Under the pieces are notes generated by a model that had not been told where the DNA came from, did no database searches, and saw only the letters and a list, made by a program, of their open reading frames with translations. DNA of 64,000 nucleotides from contig NZ_JACHIR010000001.1 in NCBI RefSeq assembly GCF_014203355.1, forward strand, positions 4,528,038-4,592,037, read 5' to 3'. The translations under genes were made by a program, and so were the position numbers. Of the stretch, positions 26,505-35,325 are shown piece by piece (within the stretch, counting starts at the first letter, position 1; each line of letters starts with the position of its first letter). The stretch is from Kutzneria kofuensis. GTDB taxonomy: Bacteria > Actinomycetota > Actinomycetes > Mycobacteriales > Pseudonocardiaceae.

Positions 26505-27029
26505 ATGTCGATCGGACTCACCCTGCTGGGCCTGTTGGAGACGGGGCCGCGCCACGGCTACGACCTCAAGCGGGCCTACGACGAGCACTTCGGACAGGAC
26601 CGGCCGCTGCACTACGGCCAGGTGTACTCGACCCTGTCCCGCCTGCTGCGCGACGGCCTGGTCGAGGTGGACGGGGTGGAGGCCGGCGAAGGGCCCGAGC
26701 GCAAGCGCTACGCGATCACGTCGGCGGGCGTCACGGACGTCCGCGACTGGCTGGTCACGCCGGAGCGCCCGGAGCCGTACCTGCACAGCACCCTGTACAC
26801 GAAGGTGGTGCTGGCGCTGATGTCCGGCCGCAGCGCCGCCGAGGTCCTCGACGTCCAGCGCTCGGCCCACCTGGAGACGATGCGGGCCCTGACCCGTCGC
26901 AAGCTGGCCGGTGATCTCGCGGACCAGCTCATCTGCGACCACGCTTTGTTCCATCTGGAAGCCGACCTGCGCTGGCTCGAACTCACCGCGGCCCGGCTCG
27001 ACCAGCTCACGGAGGAGGTTCGGCGATGA
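26505..27029 (+). CDS. PadR family transcriptional regulator
   Basis: A 174-residue protein. The winged helix is seen in LGLLETGPRHGYDLKRAYDE and YGQVYSTLSRLLRDGLV; the C-terminal half (about 100-174) is the helical dimerisation domain of PadR subfamily 2. It overlaps the ATPase gene by ATGA, so it most likely controls the downstream transporter. The inverted repeat at 26461-26487 is its probable binding site. Confidence 0.9.
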   Translation: MSIGLTLLGLLETGPRHGYDLKRAYDEHFGQDRPLHYGQVYSTLSRLLRDGLVEVDGVEAGEGPERKRYAITSAGVTDVRDWLVTPERPEPYLHSTLYTKVVLALMSGRSAAEVLDVQRSAHLETMRALTRRKLAGDLADQLICDHALFHLEADLRWLELTAARLDQLTEEVRR

Positions 27030-27721
27030 GCGCGGACACCGGGGGCGCGCCGCTGCTGGAAGCGGTGGACCTGCACAAGTCGTTCGGGCCGACGCCGGCG
27101 CTGGACGGCGCCGGCATCAGCATCTGGCCGGGCGAGGTGGTCGCCGTGATGGGGCCGTCCGGCTCGGGCAAGTCGACGCTGCTGCACTGCCTGGCCGGCA
27201 TTCTCCGTCCGGACAGCGGCACGGTGTCCTACCGCGGCGCCGAGCTGAGTTCGCTGCCCGACGTCGAACGGAGCGAGCTTCGCCGCACCGAGTTCGGTTT
27301 CGTCTTCCAGTTCGGCCAGCTCGTCCCGGAGCTGACGTGCTTGGAGAACGTGGCGCTGCCGCTGCGGCTGGGCGGGATCCGCCGCCGCGAGGCCGAGAAG
27401 GCCGCGACGGAGTGGCTGGAACGGCTGCAGGTCGCCGACGTCGCCGGCAAGCGGCCGGGCGAGACCTCCGGCGGCCAGGGGCAGCGCGTCGCGGTGGCAC
27501 GGGCCCTGGTCACCGGGCCGAAGGTGGTCTTCGCCGACGAGCCGACCGGCGCCCTGGACTCCCTCAACGGTGAGCGCGTGATGAAGCTGCTGGTCAGCGC
27601 GGCCAAGGAGACGACGGCCGCGGTGGTCCTGGTGACGCACGAGGCGCGCGTCGCGGCCTACTCGGACCGTGAGGTCGTCGTGCGGGACGGCAAGTCCCGT
27701 CAGGTGGAGCTGGCTCGGTGA
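27026..27721 (+). CDS. ABC transporter ATP-binding protein (MacB/LolD type)
   Basis: A 231-residue ATPase with Walker A GPSGSGKST (about residues 41-49), Q-loop FVFQFGQLVPEL, the signature motif here ETSGGQGQRVAVARAL, and Walker B VVFADEPTGALDSL. This class works with FtsX-type permeases in mechanotransmission or export of peptides and drugs. It is coupled by 4-base overlaps to PadR upstream and to the permease downstream. Confidence 0.92.
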   Translation: MSADTGGAPLLEAVDLHKSFGPTPALDGAGISIWPGEVVAVMGPSGSGKSTLLHCLAGILRPDSGTVSYRGAELSSLPDVERSELRRTEFGFVFQFGQLVPELTCLENVALPLRLGGIRRREAEKAATEWLERLQVADVAGKRPGETSGGQGQRVAVARALVTGPKVVFADEPTGALDSLNGERVMKLLVSAAKETTAAVVLVTHEARVAAYSDREVVVRDGKSRQVELAR

Positions 27722-30048
27722 CCGAACTGCGACCGCGGCCCCAACGAAGTCTGATCAACCGGGCGTTCCGCTGGTGGGGCGACCTGATGTTGGGCGTACG
27801 CCTGGCGATCGGCGGCGGCCGCGCGGGCTGGGGTCGGCTGGCGCTGACCGCGATCGGCGTCGGCATGGGTGTGACCGTGCTGCTGGCCGCGACCTCGGTG
27901 AGCCACATCCTGCAGGCGCGGGACGATCGCGGCTACGAGCGAGGCATTCCCCGTGACGACACGGAGAAACAGCCGGCCGTGCCGGGCACCGACCCGGTCT
28001 ACGCAGCCTCGCGCTACAGCATGTTCGCCGACCACGACCTCGCCGGGGTCATCGTGCAGAAGACCGGTCCGAACGCGCCGCTGCCGCCCGGTGTCGACCG
28101 GCTGCCCGATGTCGGCGAGGTTGTGCTTTCACCGGCGCTGTCGGAGTTGCTGAACTCCAAAGCCGGTGAACTGCTGCGGCCCCGGTTCCCCGAACGCGTC
28201 GTCGGGACCATAGGTCCGTCGGGGCTGGAAGGTCCGCACGAGCTGTTCTTCTACGTCGGCGTGCCGAACGTGTCGGGGCAGTCCGGAGCGGTCGAGGTGC
28301 AGCGGTTCGGCCGGCCCAGCTCGCCGCGGACCCTGGACGGGTTGCTGTGGCTGCTGATCGTGCTCGGCTCGGCCGCGCTGCTCGTCCCGGTGGTCGTGTT
28401 CATCGCGACCAGCACCAGACTTGCCGCCGCGGCAAGGGATCGCCGGCTGGCGGCGCTGCGACTGGTCGGCGCGGACAGCGAACAGGTGCGGCGGATCGCG
28501 GCGGGTGAGGCCTTCGTCGGCGCACTGGTCGGGCTCGGTGTCGGTGTGGGACTCTTCCTGGCCGGTCGAGCGCTCGTGCCGGGCATCAGCGCCCCGGCGT
28601 TGAACGGCGGCATGTACGCCGAGGACATCCGTCCCGATTGGACACTCGCCGCGCTGGTCGTCGTCGCGGTGCCGGTGTTCGCGGTCGCGATCGCGGTGTT
28701 CTCCTTGCGGCGCATCGTGATCGAGCCGTTGGGTGTGGTGCGACGGGCCCGCAACCAGCGCCGCCGGCTGTGGTGGCGGTTGGCGCCGCCGGTGCTCGGG
28801 ATCGCGTTGCTGGCCAGTCAGGGTGGCCGGCTCGGCGAGGCGCTGGACGGCAACTCACAGCTGCCGGTCATGGCCGGCATCGTGCTGCTGCTCTGCTCGG
28901 TTCCGTTGGTGCTGCCCTGGATCGTCGAACGCGTGGTGTCGAAGCTGGGCGGCGGGTCGCCCGCGTGGCAGCTGGCGATCAGGCGGCTGCAGCTGGACAG
29001 CGGCACGGCGGCCCGGGTGGTCGGCGGCGTCGCGGTGGTGCTCGCCGGCGCGATCGCGTTGCAGACGTTGTTCATCCCCGCCGAGAACCGCTATCAGCCG
29101 GACAATGTGCCGCCGCCGTCGGTGTCCGTGAGCATGCAGGACACCGACCTCACCCGTGCGCTGGCCATCGCGCCCGCGTTGCGCAAGCTGAACGGCACGG
29201 CCAAGGTCGACTCGGATGTCACCACCAGCGTGGAGAGGGCCGACGGCGGTCACATCACCATGTACATCGGCGGTTGTGACGATCTGCGGCAGCGAGCCGC
29301 GGTCGGGCCGTGTCAGGACGGCGATGTCTTCGTCACTTCCGGCGATCACGGTGTCGCGCTGGCCGCCGGGCAGCGCGTCACTCTCACGTCGTACGCACCT
29401 GGGCAGCCACCGACGTTGGTGCCTTGGACAGCGCCGGCATCCGTGCGCCCGGTGCAGGGGCTGGCCGGCTTCGGTGACGCCGTCTTCGCCACGCCCGCGG
29501 CGCTGGCCGGTGTCGGCGCGCCGGTGGTCGACGTGAACGCATATGTGCAACCGCGGCGGCAGGACGACACGTTCGTCGAGTACGTGCGCAATGCCCTGGT
29601 GCCGTTCGGGTGGAACGCGAACGCGTATGCGGCGGTGTCCGCGTCGACCAGCACCTTCCTGTTGATCGGACGGGTGGTGCTGATCGGCTCGGTGATCACG
29701 TTGCTGATGGCGGCGGGCAGCCTGCTGGTGGTGGCGCTGGAGCAGATCCGCGAACGGCGCCGGGCGCTGGCCGTGCTCACCGCCAACGGCGTCCAGCGGT
29801 TCGTGCTGGCGAGGTCGCTGCTGTGGCAGACGACCGTGCCGATCGCGGTCGCGGTGGTCGTCGCCGTGGTGTCGGGTCTGGTGCTGGCCGGCCTGCTGCT
29901 CTACGTCACGCGGCAACCGATCGCGTTCGACTGGGGCACCATCGCGGTGTTCGTGGCCACGGCCGTGGTCGCGGTCCTGGTGAGCACCGGGTGCACGCTG
30001 CCGTCGCTGTGGCGCGCCGCCAACGCCGAGGGCCTGCGCGACGAGTGA
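27718..30048 (+). CDS. FtsX-like ABC transporter permease
   Basis: A 776-residue protein. An N-terminal membrane helix (about 42-62) and a periplasmic domain are followed by two FtsX modules: helices around 205-225, 255-275 and 300-320, then 640-665, 700-720 and 740-760. RRLAALRLVGADSEQVRRIA is the coupling segment. With the ATPase and PadR gene it forms a single-permease unit like those for antimicrobial peptide resistance. The substrate is unknown. Confidence 0.88.
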   Translation: MTELRPRPQRSLINRAFRWWGDLMLGVRLAIGGGRAGWGRLALTAIGVGMGVTVLLAATSVSHILQARDDRGYERGIPRDDTEKQPAVPGTDPVYAASRYSMFADHDLAGVIVQKTGPNAPLPPGVDRLPDVGEVVLSPALSELLNSKAGELLRPRFPERVVGTIGPSGLEGPHELFFYVGVPNVSGQSGAVEVQRFGRPSSPRTLDGLLWLLIVLGSAALLVPVVVFIATSTRLAAAARDRRLAALRLVGADSEQVRRIAAGEAFVGALVGLGVGVGLFLAGRALVPGISAPALNGGMYAEDIRPDWTLAALVVVAVPVFAVAIAVFSLRRIVIEPLGVVRRARNQRRRLWWRLAPPVLGIALLASQGGRLGEALDGNSQLPVMAGIVLLLCSVPLVLPWIVERVVSKLGGGSPAWQLAIRRLQLDSGTAARVVGGVAVVLAGAIALQTLFIPAENRYQPDNVPPPSVSVSMQDTDLTRALAIAPALRKLNGTAKVDSDVTTSVERADGGHITMYIGGCDDLRQRAAVGPCQDGDVFVTSGDHGVALAAGQRVTLTSYAPGQPPTLVPWTAPASVRPVQGLAGFGDAVFATPAALAGVGAPVVDVNAYVQPRRQDDTFVEYVRNALVPFGWNANAYAAVSASTSTFLLIGRVVLIGSVITLLMAAGSLLVVALEQIRERRRALAVLTANGVQRFVLARSLLWQTTVPIAVAVVVAVVSGLVLAGLLLYVTRQPIAFDWGTIAVFVATAVVAVLVSTGCTLPSLWRAANAEGLRDE

Positions 30049-30085
30049 AGCCTGAAGGGGGCCGTCCGCGGCCCCTTCAGGGCTT
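30048..30085. terminator. Terminator after the FtsX gene
   Basis: An imperfect 16-bp inverted repeat with one-base bulges around the core TGAAGGGG/CCCCTTCA, directly after the stop. It overlaps the end of the convergent NACHT gene. Confidence 0.6.
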
Positions 30086-32062
30086 GTGCGCCGAGTCCTT
30101 GGCCAGGTGGTCCTGGATCCGGGCATGCCGGAACTGGTAGCGGGCGCCGACCTGGCGCAGGATGCCCAGCTTGTGCGCGTCCTCAAGGAATTCGAGCAGT
30201 CGGTACGGCACTCGACCACGCATGGCCAGCCACGTCCGCGCGACCGTGAACCACCACCAGTTGCGTGACATCACCGCGAGCACGAAGCCGAGGATCGCGC
30301 CGGAACTGAAGCCCAGCCACACCATGCCGGTCCGGCCGGCGCCGAACAGCAGCGCCGCGGCGGAACCGACGCCGACGCCGAACACGAGGCAGATCAGGCC
30401 GACCAGCGCGCGATCCCGCGCCATCGTCGCCTCCGGGCTCGGCGGCCGGCTCAGCTCCACCGGGCTGCCGAGGGAGAACCGCAGCGCCGTCGCGATCGCC
30501 ACGCTCAGCCCGGAGATCAGACCGGGATCCGCGCCGAACATCGCGCCGAAGACCAGGCCGACCGCGGTGCCGCTGACCAGGCTCACCACCAGCATGCTGC
30601 GCGCGGCGCCGAACCGCATCGACGCCGAGGCGTTGCGGCCCTTGGACGTCGCGTTGACCAACGTCCCCACGCTGACCAGGCAGCCGGCGCTGGCCCCGGT
30701 CCAGGAGGCGACGTCCAACACGTTCAACTTGTTCACCAGCGCGACCATCATGCCGACGCTCAGCGCCGTGAGCAGCCCCAACGAGATGGCGCCGAGAACG
30801 GTCAGCCAGTAGCGGTGCACCAGCCGGCGCAATTCCCACCACGGCAGTTCCCGCTGCTGCATGCGTGCGGCGAGGAACTCCAGCCACTGCTTGGCCTGCT
30901 CCGGCTGCCAGTGGTCCGACGTCATCGGCAGGTGTTCGGCGTCCTCCTCCGGGAAGAGCGTCGGCACCAGCTCGTCGAGCAGGAACTCCTCGATCGTCGC
31001 GCGGTCGGGAAAGCGGTTGGGGTCGAGCAGTTCGGTCGGATTGGTGGCGACGTCCGCGTACTTGGTCCGGGTCAGCCACACCATCAGCGGACTGCTCAGC
31101 GCCGCCGCCAGCGGCCCGTTCGGGTCGTGCCGGAGCTGCAGCAGCAGCGGCTCCCAGCGCGATGCCCCGACCCGGCTCGAACTGCCGCGGATCACCTCCG
31201 CCAGCGTCTCCTCGGCGACGGGCTCCAGCTCGACGACGTGCGCGTTGCGCAGGGGGCCGGTCTTCGCCACGGTCGACGTGTACGCGCGCCGGCGAGACGT
31301 CAACACCACCGGCGTGGCCGGCGGCATCGCGCGGTCGATGCCTTGCAGCGCCGAGATCCGGAGGTTGGCCGGGACCTCGTCGAAGGCGTCCAGGATCGGC
31401 AGGATGCGGCGCTGCTCGATGAGCAGGTCGGCGGCGTAGCTGCCGTACAGCTCGATGTTGCGCAGCGCCGGGTAGTCGTCGCGCAGCCGCTGCGTCATCC
31501 AGGTGCGCAGATCGACCCGCGGATTCCACGCTCCCAACGGAAGCACGAGCGGCAGCGGGTCGTTCAGCGCCGCGTCGTCGAGCAGGCCGAGCGCCAGCAG
31601 CGTCGCCAGCGAGGTCTTGCCCGAGCCGGCCGGGCCGAGCACGACCAGGCGCCGGCTCGGCAGGCGCCGGTACCACGGCACCAGCTCGTCGATGGAGCCG
31701 GACAACTCGGCCGGCTGGCACTTCGGGTCGGCCAGCTCCGGCGCCGCCGCCGACCACGTCACGTTCAGCTGGCAGGGCCGGAGCAGTTCGCGCTGCTCCG
31801 CCTCGACCCTGAGCTGGCTGGTCGTCGCGGTGGCCAGCGCCCGCGTGGCCGCCGTCAGCTGGGCGGTGGTGCTCGGCGCGGTCGCGCCGGAATGCCGCAG
31901 CCACGGGTCGAGCAGTCCGATCAACACGATGAACAGCACGACCACCGCGCCCAACCAGGTGGTGGGGTTGACGCCGTCCTGCGTCCACACCAGGCCGACC
32001 GTCGCCAGCACGGCGATCAGCACACAGGCGACGACGACGGCACGCTGCCGGTAGATGGACAC
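30077..32062 (-). CDS. Membrane-bound NACHT-domain STAND NTPase
   Basis: A 661-residue protein. Two N-terminal membrane helices (about 8-27 and 36-52) are followed by a NACHT NTPase domain with Walker A GPAGSGKT (143-150) and Walker B LPILDAFDEV (221-230), then a helical part and at least six C-terminal membrane helices (about 425-600). The tail YQFRHARIQDHLA is typical of actinobacterial NACHT proteins. STAND NTPases act as signal-triggered switches; some bacterial NACHT proteins defend against phage. The gene stands alone and no effector domain is recognised apart from the membrane part. The GTG start has CATGAT six bases before it. Confidence 0.85.
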   Translation of the reverse strand: MSIYRQRAVVVACVLIAVLATVGLVWTQDGVNPTTWLGAVVVLFIVLIGLLDPWLRHSGATAPSTTAQLTAATRALATATTSQLRVEAEQRELLRPCQLNVTWSAAAPELADPKCQPAELSGSIDELVPWYRRLPSRRLVVLGPAGSGKTSLATLLALGLLDDAALNDPLPLVLPLGAWNPRVDLRTWMTQRLRDDYPALRNIELYGSYAADLLIEQRRILPILDAFDEVPANLRISALQGIDRAMPPATPVVLTSRRRAYTSTVAKTGPLRNAHVVELEPVAEETLAEVIRGSSSRVGASRWEPLLLQLRHDPNGPLAAALSSPLMVWLTRTKYADVATNPTELLDPNRFPDRATIEEFLLDELVPTLFPEEDAEHLPMTSDHWQPEQAKQWLEFLAARMQQRELPWWELRRLVHRYWLTVLGAISLGLLTALSVGMMVALVNKLNVLDVASWTGASAGCLVSVGTLVNATSKGRNASASMRFGAARSMLVVSLVSGTAVGLVFGAMFGADPGLISGLSVAIATALRFSLGSPVELSRPPSPEATMARDRALVGLICLVFGVGVGSAAALLFGAGRTGMVWLGFSSGAILGFVLAVMSRNWWWFTVARTWLAMRGRVPYRLLEFLEDAHKLGILRQVGARYQFRHARIQDHLAKDSAHKP

Positions 32063-32169
32063 ACCTGCATCATGGCCGACCGGCCGTTACCGCGCGTCGG
32101 GAAGCCGTGGCGCGTCGTCACCTCGCATGCCGAATCGTTAGGCACGCCCGAGTTGTCGGCCCGGTGTTC

Positions 32170-32607
32170 TCAGCGAATCTTGGCCACGTGGTCGATGCTG
32201 GCCAGGTCGTCCTCGTCGTCGGTGACGTCGGCGGCGAACCACGCGTCGAGGATCTCGTCGAGCAGTGGCAGCGACGTCATCCGCAGGCTCAGCGCCAACA
32301 CGTTGGCGTCGTTCCAGCGCCGCGCGCCCTGTGCCGTGTACGCGTCGGTGCACAGCGCCGCCCGCACGCCGGCGACCTTGTTCGCCGCGATGGACGCGCC
32401 GGTGCCGGTCCAGCAGCACACCACGCCCTGGTCCGCGCGACCCTCGGCGACGTCGCGGGCCGCGGCCTCGCTGGCCCGGGCCCAGTCGTTGGACTCGTCG
32501 TCGCTGAGCGCACCGTGCACGAGGACCTCGTGACCACGCTTGCGCAGCTCCTCGGCGATGTCGGCGCCGATCCCGTCGAGCATGTCCGCGGAAACCGAAA
32601 TCTTCAC
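32170..32607 (-). CDS. RpiB/LacA/LacB-family sugar-phosphate isomerase-like protein
   Basis: A 145-residue protein. Segments GVVCCWTGTGASIAANKVAG and RRWNDANVLALSLR match the RpiB active-site loop and the conserved HNDAN-like motif (here WNDAN, with Trp in place of His). This family interconverts aldose and ketose phosphates. The His change hints at a different substrate. The GTG start at 32607 follows TAGCGT by seven bases; a GTG or ATG a few codons upstream is also possible. Confidence 0.75.
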   Translation of the reverse strand: MKISVSADMLDGIGADIAEELRKRGHEVLVHGALSDDESNDWARASEAAARDVAEGRADQGVVCCWTGTGASIAANKVAGVRAALCTDAYTAQGARRWNDANVLALSLRMTSLPLLDEILDAWFAADVTDDEDDLASIDHVAKIR

Positions 32608-32614
32608 CGGACAC

Positions 32615-32620
32615 ACGCTA
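32615..32620 (-). promoter_or_regulatory. -10 element for leaderless RpiB-like gene
   Basis: TAGCGT on the minus strand, seven bases before GTG at 32607. Confidence 0.5.
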
Positions 32621-32653
32621 CTCATCCCACCGCACGGCGGTAACCGATATGCG

Positions 32654-33805
32654 TCAGTCCAACGGCCACCTGTCCGGCGACTCCGGGCTGTCCAGCCAGA
32701 ACTCCTGCCCGTCCGGCCCGACCGTGAGCCCGAAGCGCTCGCGAGGCGGCCGGCCGAGCGCCAACCACTGCTCGTGCGTGGCTTCCGCGATGCTCCACAG
32801 CCGACGCGGTCCACCCTCGCGCACGCTGTGCCGCGCGTAGCATGCCCACGAGCCGTCGGCATGCGCCAGCCACGTCTCGCCGCGCGCGCCCGACCACGCG
32901 ACCACGTGCGGCAGCGACAAGCCCGCGAAGAACTCGAACCGGTCCGACGGCCGCAGCAGCTTCGTCGAGGACAACTCGGTAGGCCGCGCGGGTGCTTGGC
33001 TGCCGCGCACGCTGTCGACGAGTTCGCTCACGCGTGGGCCGCGATGCGCCCGCAGCGGCATGAACCGCCCGTCGTCGGCGAGCACTCGGCCCGTCGCACG
33101 GCGTTCGCCGTCCGGTGTGAGCTTGACCAGGCCGGCGCCGATCGGCCGGTTCAACGTCGTCACGATGTACCCGCCGGGCGCGGTTTGTTCCACCCACGCC
33201 AACGGAATCGTCGACACGGAACAGGTGCACAGCACCCGGTCGTACGGCGCGTTGGCCGGATAGCCCTTCGCGCCGTCGGTGGCGACGCAGGTCGGGTGGA
33301 ATCCGCACGCCGCAAGGTGTTCCGCCGCTCGGGCGGCGATCGCCGGGTCGACGTCGACGGTGGTGACGCGGTTGTCGCCGAGCCGGTGGCACATCAGCGC
33401 GGCGTTGTAGCCGGTGCCGGCGCCGATCTCCAGCACCGTGTCGCCGTCGCGCACCTCCAGCGCGGCCAGCATGATCGCCATGATCGCCGGCTCGCTGGAG
33501 GAGCAGGTCGGCACGCCGCGCACCGGCCCGGCCAGCGCGGCCTCGCGCCGCGACTCGTCGCCGTCGAGCTGGGTGATCGCGACCCGGTTGCGGTAGACGG
33601 TCCGCAGCCAGTCCTTGTCGGCGTCGGTGAGCAGCGTCCACGCGCCGTCGGGCCGCTGTTCGAACAGCCACGGCAGGAACGCGTGCCGCGGCACCTCCTC
33701 GAACGCGGCGCGCCAGCCGGGATCGAGCGGCAGGCCCTCGTCGACCAGCTCGTTCACCAGGTGGCCGCGGAGCCTGCGCGCCTGGCGTTCGAGTTCGGGG
33801 CGCAC
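32654..33805 (-). CDS. PCMT-type (protein-L-isoaspartate-like) O-methyltransferase
   Basis: A 383-residue protein. The SAM-binding motif VLEIGAGTGYNAALM and the preceding TCSSSEPAIMAIMLAAL segment fit the PCMT family. It is much longer than plain PCMT (about 210 residues); the extra C-terminal 160 residues resemble methyltransferases linked to ATP-grasp peptide maturation (graspetide) or FxLD lanthipeptide systems. No precursor peptide or ATP-grasp gene is visible nearby, so the role is open. The GTG start has TACCGT eight bases upstream. Divergent from the XRE regulator gene. Confidence 0.75.
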   Translation of the reverse strand: MRPELERQARRLRGHLVNELVDEGLPLDPGWRAAFEEVPRHAFLPWLFEQRPDGAWTLLTDADKDWLRTVYRNRVAITQLDGDESRREAALAGPVRGVPTCSSSEPAIMAIMLAALEVRDGDTVLEIGAGTGYNAALMCHRLGDNRVTTVDVDPAIAARAAEHLAACGFHPTCVATDGAKGYPANAPYDRVLCTCSVSTIPLAWVEQTAPGGYIVTTLNRPIGAGLVKLTPDGERRATGRVLADDGRFMPLRAHRGPRVSELVDSVRGSQAPARPTELSSTKLLRPSDRFEFFAGLSLPHVVAWSGARGETWLAHADGSWACYARHSVREGGPRRLWSIAEATHEQWLALGRPPRERFGLTVGPDGQEFWLDSPESPDRWPLD

Positions 33806-33848
33806 AACTCACCACGGTAGTCCGGTGTGACAGCAAGCACGCGAGAAG

Positions 33849-33867
33849 TGCAAGCACTGCGCTTGCA
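33849..33867. promoter_or_regulatory. Inverted repeat overlapping the -35 box of the XRE-HbhA operon
   Basis: TGCAAGC-ACTGC-GCTTGCA. It covers most of the -35 hexamer of the promoter at 33863-33891, so a bound regulator would block transcription. The XRE protein encoded just downstream is a candidate. Confidence 0.5.
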
Positions 33868-33891
33868 GCAGCTAGCACGCGGACGTACTGT
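33863..33891 (+). promoter_or_regulatory. Promoter of the XRE-HbhA operon
   Basis: TTGCAG (33863-33868), 17 bases, TACTGT (33886-33891), followed by AAGGAGG and the ATG at 33912. Confidence 0.65.
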
Positions 33892-33911
33892 GGAGAGCGA
33901 AAGGAGGCGGG

Positions 33912-34325
33912 ATGGACAAGAAGAGCAGCGTCGACCAGGCCGTGGAAGCGGTCGCCGACCTGGGGCGGGACATCGGCGACTACATCCGCGAGCAGCGCAA
34001 CAACGCGCAGATCTCGCTGCGCCAGCTGGCCAAGCTCGCCGGCGTGTCCAACCCGTACCTGAGCCAGATCGAACGGGGCCTGCGCAAGCCCAGCGCGGAG
34101 ATCCTGCAACAGATCGCCAAGGGGCTGCGGATCTCGGCCGAGGCACTGTACGTGCAGGCCGGAATCCTGGAGCAACGCGTCGGCGGCGCGGTGGTGGACG
34201 CCGTGCTGGCCGACCCCGAGCTCACCGAGCGGCAGAAACAGGTGCTGCTCGACGTCTACGAGACCTTTCGGCGGGAGAACGCCAGCAAGCGCCCCGCCGA
34301 CGCAACCGAGGACACCGAGGAGTGA
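33912..34325 (+). CDS. XRE family regulator (Rv0474-like)
   Basis: A 137-residue protein. The helix-turn-helix lies at about residues 35-90 (ISLRQLAKLAGVSNPYLSQI and a following RGLRKPSAEILQQIA). The C-terminal half is helical and charged. In M. tuberculosis the equivalent gene Rv0474 also precedes hbhA. AAGGAGG lies before the ATG. The upstream dyad suggests autoregulation. Confidence 0.88.
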   Translation: MDKKSSVDQAVEAVADLGRDIGDYIREQRNNAQISLRQLAKLAGVSNPYLSQIERGLRKPSAEILQQIAKGLRISAEALYVQAGILEQRVGGAVVDAVLADPELTERQKQVLLDVYETFRRENASKRPADATEDTEE

Positions 34326-34330
34326 TCCAG

Positions 34331-34945
34331 ATGCCGACCCTTCCCACCACCGAGGACGTCCGCAAGGCGGGCGAGCAGGTCTCCGCCGCCCTGACCGCCG
34401 TCCTGGAGCAGGCCAAGACGCCGCTGCTGGCCGCGCTCGGCGCCGGCGACCTCGCCGGCAAGGCGCTGACCGAGGCGCTGACCAAGGCCCGCACCCAGGT
34501 CAACGAGCGCGCCGAGGCCGCCCGCGGCGCCGTCGAGGACCTGCCGGGCCTGCGCGAGAAGCTGGACCCGTCCGAGCTGCGCAAGCTGCTCGACACCTAC
34601 ACCACCGCCGCCTCCAACCTGTACAGCTACCTGGCCGAGCACGGCGAGGAGACGCTGGAGAAGCTGCGTGAGCAGCCGCAGGTCAAGGTCGTGCTGGAGC
34701 AGGTCGGCGACCTGCAGCACCGCGCCGACGACGTGCTGGGCAACATCGCCCGCCGCACCCGCTCGGCCGGCGAGAAGGCCGCCGAGGACATCGAGGACGC
34801 GGCCGAGAACATCGCCGAGGCCGTCGTCGACGCCGGTGGCGAGGTCGCCGCGGAGACCCGCAGCGTGACCCGCAAGGCCGCCAACAAGGCCTCCGCGCCG
34901 CGCAAGCCGGCCGCCGAGAAGCCGGCCGAGACCACCGAGAGCTGA
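34331..34945 (+). CDS. hbhA: Heparin-binding haemagglutinin-like protein (HbhA, Rv0475-like)
   Basis: A 204-residue protein. A long coiled-coil region covers about residues 8-165, with Ala/Glu/Leu heptads, and a Lys/Ala/Pro-rich tail follows (RKAANKASAPRKPAAEKPA), as in mycobacterial HbhA. In mycobacteria the Lys tail binds sulphated sugars and the protein is also tied to lipid bodies; in a non-pathogen its role is unknown. The ATG at 34331 follows AGGAG of the upstream gene's end; a GTG at 34322 overlapping the stop is the alternative. Confidence 0.8.
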   Translation: MPTLPTTEDVRKAGEQVSAALTAVLEQAKTPLLAALGAGDLAGKALTEALTKARTQVNERAEAARGAVEDLPGLREKLDPSELRKLLDTYTTAASNLYSYLAEHGEETLEKLREQPQVKVVLEQVGDLQHRADDVLGNIARRTRSAGEKAAEDIEDAAENIAEAVVDAGGEVAAETRSVTRKAANKASAPRKPAAEKPAETTES

Positions 34946-35016
34946 TTCACCGAGGACTGCCGGGGCACGCCCACGACGGGTGCGCCCCGGCATTCCCGTG
35001 TGTCGCCTCCGGGACG

Positions 35017-35022
35017 TAGGGT
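35017..35022 (+). promoter_or_regulatory. -10 element for leaderless DUF2516 gene
   Basis: TAGGGT, six bases, then GTG at 35029. Confidence 0.55.
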
Positions 35023-35028
35023 GGGTTC

Positions 35029-35325
35029 GTGACGTACGGGCTCGACTACTGGATCCTGTTCGCGATCTGGTGCGCAGGCATGCCGGTCGGCGCCTTCGCG
35101 TTCCTGCATGCGCTGGTCCAGCGCGCGGACGCCTACACGGCGGCGGACCGCATGACCAAGCTGGCCTGGTCGCTGATCACCGGCGGCGGCCTGGCCGCGC
35201 TCTACCTGTTCCGCCCGCAGGGCAGCACCTTCATCCTGTGGATGGCGGCGCTGGTCGCGGTGCTGGTCTACATCGTCGACGTGCGGCCGAAGCTGAACGA
35301 GGTCCAGCGCGGCAACCGGTGGTGA
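35029..35325 (+). CDS. DUF2516 membrane protein (Rv0476-like)
   Basis: A 98-residue protein with three hydrophobic segments (about 6-26, 44-60 and 66-84) and a short charged tail. The position after HbhA matches Rv0476. Function is unknown. The start is leaderless-type. Its stop overlaps the hydrolase start by GTGA. Confidence 0.85.
   Translation: MTYGLDYWILFAIWCAGMPVGAFAFLHALVQRADAYTAADRMTKLAWSLITGGGLAALYLFRPQGSTFILWMAALVAVLVYIVDVRPKLNEVQRGNRW

Noticed and set aside
32654-33805. Graspetide or lanthipeptide biosynthetic cluster
   Set aside because: Only the methyltransferase hints at it; no ligase, synthase or precursor gene is present nearby.
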